In this document: one piece after another, positions 12,966 to 13,239 of the stretch
Numbering within the stretch: the stretch's first letter is position 1
Layout of the letters: each line of letters begins with the position of its first letter
Source: Armatimonadota bacterium
GTDB lineage: Bacteria > Armatimonadota > Fimbriimonadia > Fimbriimonadales > Fimbriimonadaceae
Direction: 5' to 3'
DNA: 13,239 nucleotides
Assembly: GCA_023392285.1 (NCBI GenBank)
Contig: JAEVZK010000109.1
Span: forward strand, 1 to 13,239
Notes under the pieces: generated by a model
Databases searched by the model: none
What the model was told of the DNA's origin: nothing
Seen by the model: only the letters and a program-made list of their open reading frames with translations
Made by a program: the position numbers and the translations under genes

Positions 12966-13239
12966 ATGTCGATTTTACAAATTGAAAAGCGGGAAAAGGG
13001 CAAGCCAGCACAGCTTCGCCGGAGAGGTCTTTTACCCGTAGCCCTCGTGGAAAGATCCCACACCACGTCCCTCTACCAAACTAGCGAACTCGATCTCAAG
13101 AAGGCCATGGCCGCCGCTGACGGTTTGGGCCGAGTCGATGTCGAAATTGCTGGTCAGTCCAAGAAGGTCAAGGCGATTGTTAAGCATATCGAGAAAAACT
13201 TCGTTCACCAAGAAATCCTTACCGTGACGCTTCAGGAAG
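12966..13239 (+). CDS. rplY: Large-subunit ribosomal protein bL25 (CTC family), 3' end beyond the window
   Basis: An open frame from ATG 12966 runs without a stop to the window end (91 complete codons). It encodes MSILQIEKREKGKPAQLRRRG, LPVALV, a central LDLKKAMAAADG-VDVEIAGQSKKVKAIVKHIEK block and FVHQEILTVTLQ, following the bL25 pattern of KREKGK-(R)LRR-G-xPxAL, then ELxKAL, then VDxxxxGxxxxVxIKxIQxxPVxxExxHVDF. bL25 binds 5S rRNA in the 50S subunit; longer CTC forms add a C-terminal beta domain, which cannot be judged here. AAAAGGA at 12953-12959 gives an SD 6 nt before the ATG. The usual next gene is pth, but it would lie outside. The segment after LPVALV lacks the YG normally present, a small divergence from the family. 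Confidence 0.85.
   Translation, partial: MSILQIEKREKGKPAQLRRRGLLPVALVERSHTTSLYQTSELDLKKAMAAADGLGRVDVEIAGQSKKVKAIVKHIEKNFVHQEILTVTLQE

Noticed and set aside
1..13239. CRISPR arrays, insertion sequences, tRNA genes or prophage
   Set aside because: No tandem spaced repeats, transposase or integrase motifs, terminal repeats or cloverleaf sequences were found on reading both strands.

Overview
The window is a gene-dense bacterial chromosomal segment with no insertion sequence, phage gene, CRISPR array or tRNA/rRNA that I can recognise. A two-subunit-type glycyl-tRNA synthetase beta chain, a CdaA/CdaR c-di-AMP module, a VanW-domain protein and a bacterial alpha-2-macroglobulin together point to a non-proteobacterial lineage. 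Armatimonadota (Fimbriimonas-like) is my best guess, but it is a low-confidence inference from gene content only. Several genes that open a transcription unit lack a clear Shine-Dalgarno sequence, while genes inside operons have one.

Layout. (1) 3-2647, plus strand: diadenylate cyclase cdaA, overlapped by its regulator cdaR (YbbR repeats), then a GNAT acetyltransferase after a 48-nt gap; a possible hairpin/T-tract terminator follows. (2) 2664-9740, minus strand, read right to left: a polytopic membrane protein of unknown function, a 1552-residue alpha-2-macroglobulin with an intact CVEQ thioester motif, and a VanW-domain protein. The first pair overlaps as TGATG and the second as ATGA, so the three are almost certainly one translationally coupled operon acting at or outside the cytoplasmic membrane. 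A 63-residue two-helix membrane protein lies downstream in the same direction, possibly with its own promoter. (3) 9741-9944: a 204-bp divergent intergenic region unusually rich in inverted repeats (four consecutive hairpins), a candidate cis-regulatory or RNA element. (4) 9945-10778, plus strand: an unrecognised membrane protein whose 3' end overlaps the convergent glyS by 32 bp. (5) 10747-12840, minus strand: glyS. (6) 12966 to the window end, plus strand: the 5' part of a ribosomal protein bL25 gene, divergent from glyS across a 125-bp spacer in which candidate -10 elements for both directions overlap.

The least explained part is the three-gene envelope operon: an alpha-2-macroglobulin linked not to its usual partner PBP1C but to a VanW protein and an unrecognised multi-helix membrane protein, with a structured divergent leader upstream. 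No intergenic stretch exceeds 300 bp.
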